A stretch of 64,000 nucleotides of DNA from the NCBI GenBank assembly GCA_009746045.1, contig RPFO01000072.1, forward strand, positions 4,466,245 to 4,530,244, written 5' to 3'. A program made the translations under genes and the position numbers. Below, piece after piece: positions 62,360 to 64,000 of this stretch (position 1 is the stretch's first letter; the number at the start of each line of letters is the position of its first letter). Source of the DNA: Mesostigma viride (lineage: Eukaryota > Streptophyta > Mesostigmatophyceae > Mesostigmatales > Mesostigmataceae). The notes under the pieces are model-generated. The model saw only the letters and a list, made by a program, of their open reading frames with translations. It made no database searches and had not been told where the DNA came from.

Positions 62360-64000
62360 TCACACAGAGGAGCTCATCAGCTTGTAAAGAAGCTTATATT
62401 GCTCAGCAGACTTGTGAGGTAACTTGGTCAAGGCATCAGCAGGATTCTCAGAACCTGGAAGATGTTGAATATCCACCAGACCTGCCAACTCCTTCAACAG
62501 GAGATAATCCAGATCTCTGCTCCTGGCCAACTGCTTGTGCACAAACTGGACCATGCCCATGTTATCTGAAAGGATCAAGGTTTCCATCTGAAGAGTATGA
62601 GGAGTCACTGAAGCCATAGCTAGCAACAGCTCCTTGATGTACAAACTGGACTGAATCCCTTCACAAATGGCTCTGCACTCAGAGACATCTGAACTCACAG
62701 CAACCCTTCTTTGAAGACGACTGTACCAGGCCACAAGACTAGGCCTATGTTGCTGAAGCACAAACAAGCCAGCTGACCTGCCTCTGACCTTAGAAACTTG
62801 CCTGCTATCCATGGAGCTATCAACATAGATATCCAAGGAAAATGGCAAAGACAAATCAATCCCAGCTAAAGTAATACCAGGAGACTTGTTAACATGTGCA
62901 ATAATCTGGGAAGGCTCCTCCAGAATTAGCACATCATCAGGGGATCTGCTATGGACCATCATGTCAGGCCCACAAATGCTGCCATACCAGGCCAACTTGC
63001 CTTTCAGCTCAGGTGCAATGGATGACGTCATGACCTCTGGAACAGATTGAAGAATGGTACTCTTGTAGTCATTGCCCGCCTGCAGCTTAATCAGCCACTG
63101 ACTCCCCTCCTGAACCAATGTAGCCTGCATTCCACAGAACGTGACAGCCTCTCCAGGCTTCTGCCACAATTCTTTTCCCAAAGGAAATGCATCATTAATG
63201 ATGGGCACAAACTGACTCAACCACTTAGTGGGAGCAATCAAGTGCAAGTCATCACCATGCAGGCTAGCATACACAGGTAAATCATGCCACCTACCCAGCA
63301 ATAAACATGGGTCCACAGATGACACCTTCAACCCACAGTGTTTAGTCAAGAAGTCTTCCAAGGTGAGCCTCCAAATGATGGGACTGGACCTGAGACCTTC
63401 TAGACCCTTCAGAATCAGCAGGTAGCTAGACTGGAGCTCTGCCTGCCAGGCTACAGGAACTGGCACATGAAATGGAGTTTCACAATGCCACACCTGCTGA
63501 GCCACACTGGGATCACCCTTCAGAAATGCTCTCTTGAAATCTAGCAGAACTGAAGACATATCAGCACCCTGGTTCAGCATACCGACATACAGGCACAATA
63601 AAATACGCCATGTATCATGTAGCATCCCAGGTGTATACAACTCCTCGCCCAGAAGATCCCCAGTACCACGGTATTCATTGAGAACTGGACGCACATGGGG
63701 AACAGACACCCCCTCCACCTCCTTCCGCTTGATGACGAATCTGAGCTTCAACCGTGTACTGTATGGGGGAACTTCATTCACAGGCTGACAGCAGTCAAAC
63801 TGCAACCACTCCTCTAGAGCCTTGGCAAATGCTAGCCTCCAGGCCTCAAACATTAGAGGAGAACTCATTTCCTGGACAAGCTGATCATAGCTAAGAGGAG
63901 AATGAGCAGCCAGTGATCTCTTAGTAATACCAATACTGCTAGGGTGTAGAGCAGCTGGCATAACAAGACTGGAAGCCACAGGAATCTGATTCTCAGGCCA
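62360..64000 (-). CDS. Ty1/copia reverse transcriptase-RNase H polyprotein, partial
   Basis: Open for more than 540 codons and still open at the window edge (no stop in 63980-64000), so the N-terminal gag, protease and integrase parts lie outside. RT blocks: SSVLLDFKRAFLKGD, GLRSSPIIWRLTLEDFL, SVDPCLLLG and YASLHGDDLHLI, where the catalytic Asp pair is kept but the usual YVDD reads HGDD. RNase H follows with YVDSSMDSRQ, SDVSECRAICEGI and LILSDNMGMVQFV, ending near NPADALTKLPHKS. An intact long frame suggests a recent insertion. Copia family is clear; activity cannot be judged from this part. Confidence 0.88.
   Translation of the reverse strand, partial: WPENQIPVASSLVMPAALHPSSIGITKRSLAAHSPLSYDQLVQEMSSPLMFEAWRLAFAKALEEWLQFDCCQPVNEVPPYSTRLKLRFVIKRKEVEGVSVPHVRPVLNEYRGTGDLLGEELYTPGMLHDTWRILLCLYVGMLNQGADMSSVLLDFKRAFLKGDPSVAQQVWHCETPFHVPVPVAWQAELQSSYLLILKGLEGLRSSPIIWRLTLEDFLTKHCGLKVSSVDPCLLLGRWHDLPVYASLHGDDLHLIAPTKWLSQFVPIINDAFPLGKELWQKPGEAVTFCGMQATLVQEGSQWLIKLQAGNDYKSTILQSVPEVMTSSIAPELKGKLAWYGSICGPDMMVHSRSPDDVLILEEPSQIIAHVNKSPGITLAGIDLSLPFSLDIYVDSSMDSRQVSKVRGRSAGLFVLQQHRPSLVAWYSRLQRRVAVSSDVSECRAICEGIQSSLYIKELLLAMASVTPHTLQMETLILSDNMGMVQFVHKQLARSRDLDYLLLKELAGLVDIQHLPGSENPADALTKLPHKSAEQYKLLYKLMSSSV

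Overview
The window is nuclear DNA of a eukaryote, most likely a green-lineage alga. Three things point there: CCCTAAA/TTTAGGG telomere-type repeats, a plastid-type RsmH with an N-terminal extension, and spliced genes whose conserved domains carry long low-complexity insertions. The species cannot be fixed from the sequence alone. Host genes recognised: the last four exons of a saccharopine dehydrogenase (or the SDH half of LKR/SDH) at 102-3191 (+); a 16S rRNA methyltransferase RsmH/MraW at 37984-40233 (-); and a two-exon F-box-like/leucine-rich-repeat protein at 41839-47238 (+).

The centrepiece, 4667-37368, is an integrated Polinton-like virus (PLV) bounded by ~1.08-kb terminal inverted repeats (TIRs). 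The left arm (5811-11787, all leftward) encodes a primase-SF3 helicase, a tyrosine recombinase, an AT-hook protein, an FtsK/HerA-type packaging ATPase and a coiled-coil protein. The right arm (11812-21780, all rightward) encodes a 1103-aa putative virion protein, a C2H2 zinc-finger protein, two small proteins, a putative penton protein, the major capsid protein, an Ig-like/LamG adhesin and three further small ORFs. The arms diverge from a 24-bp gap at 11788-11811. No DNA polymerase B and no adenain-like protease were seen. Replication would rest on the primase-helicase plus host polymerases, integration on the recombinase, and packaging on the ATPase and capsid genes.

The right arm appears three times. 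Copy 1 is complete (11812-21780). Copy 2 (22521-about 27255) is partial and riddled with short indels. Copy 3 (27269-36014) is nearly identical to copy 1 but lacks the first ~410 codons of the large protein. Copy 1 is joined to copy 2 through a TIR fragment cut at a hairpin. Copies 1 and 3 carry single-base indels at different places in the same genes, which looks more like assembly or consensus error than decay. The true element is probably one unit of about 18-19 kb. Each TIR carries an internal block of about six telomere-type repeats, the most unusual feature here.

The right third (47.4-64.0 kb) is a graveyard of nested retroelements: a Penelope-like reverse-transcriptase fragment split by a 7.2-kb L1-like LINE with a 16-bp target duplication; that LINE is itself interrupted twice; a Ty3/gypsy fragment is split inside its integrase by a 5'-truncated LINE with a 13-bp target duplication; two further LINE fragments; and at the right edge a long open Ty1/copia RT-RNase H frame that runs out of the window.
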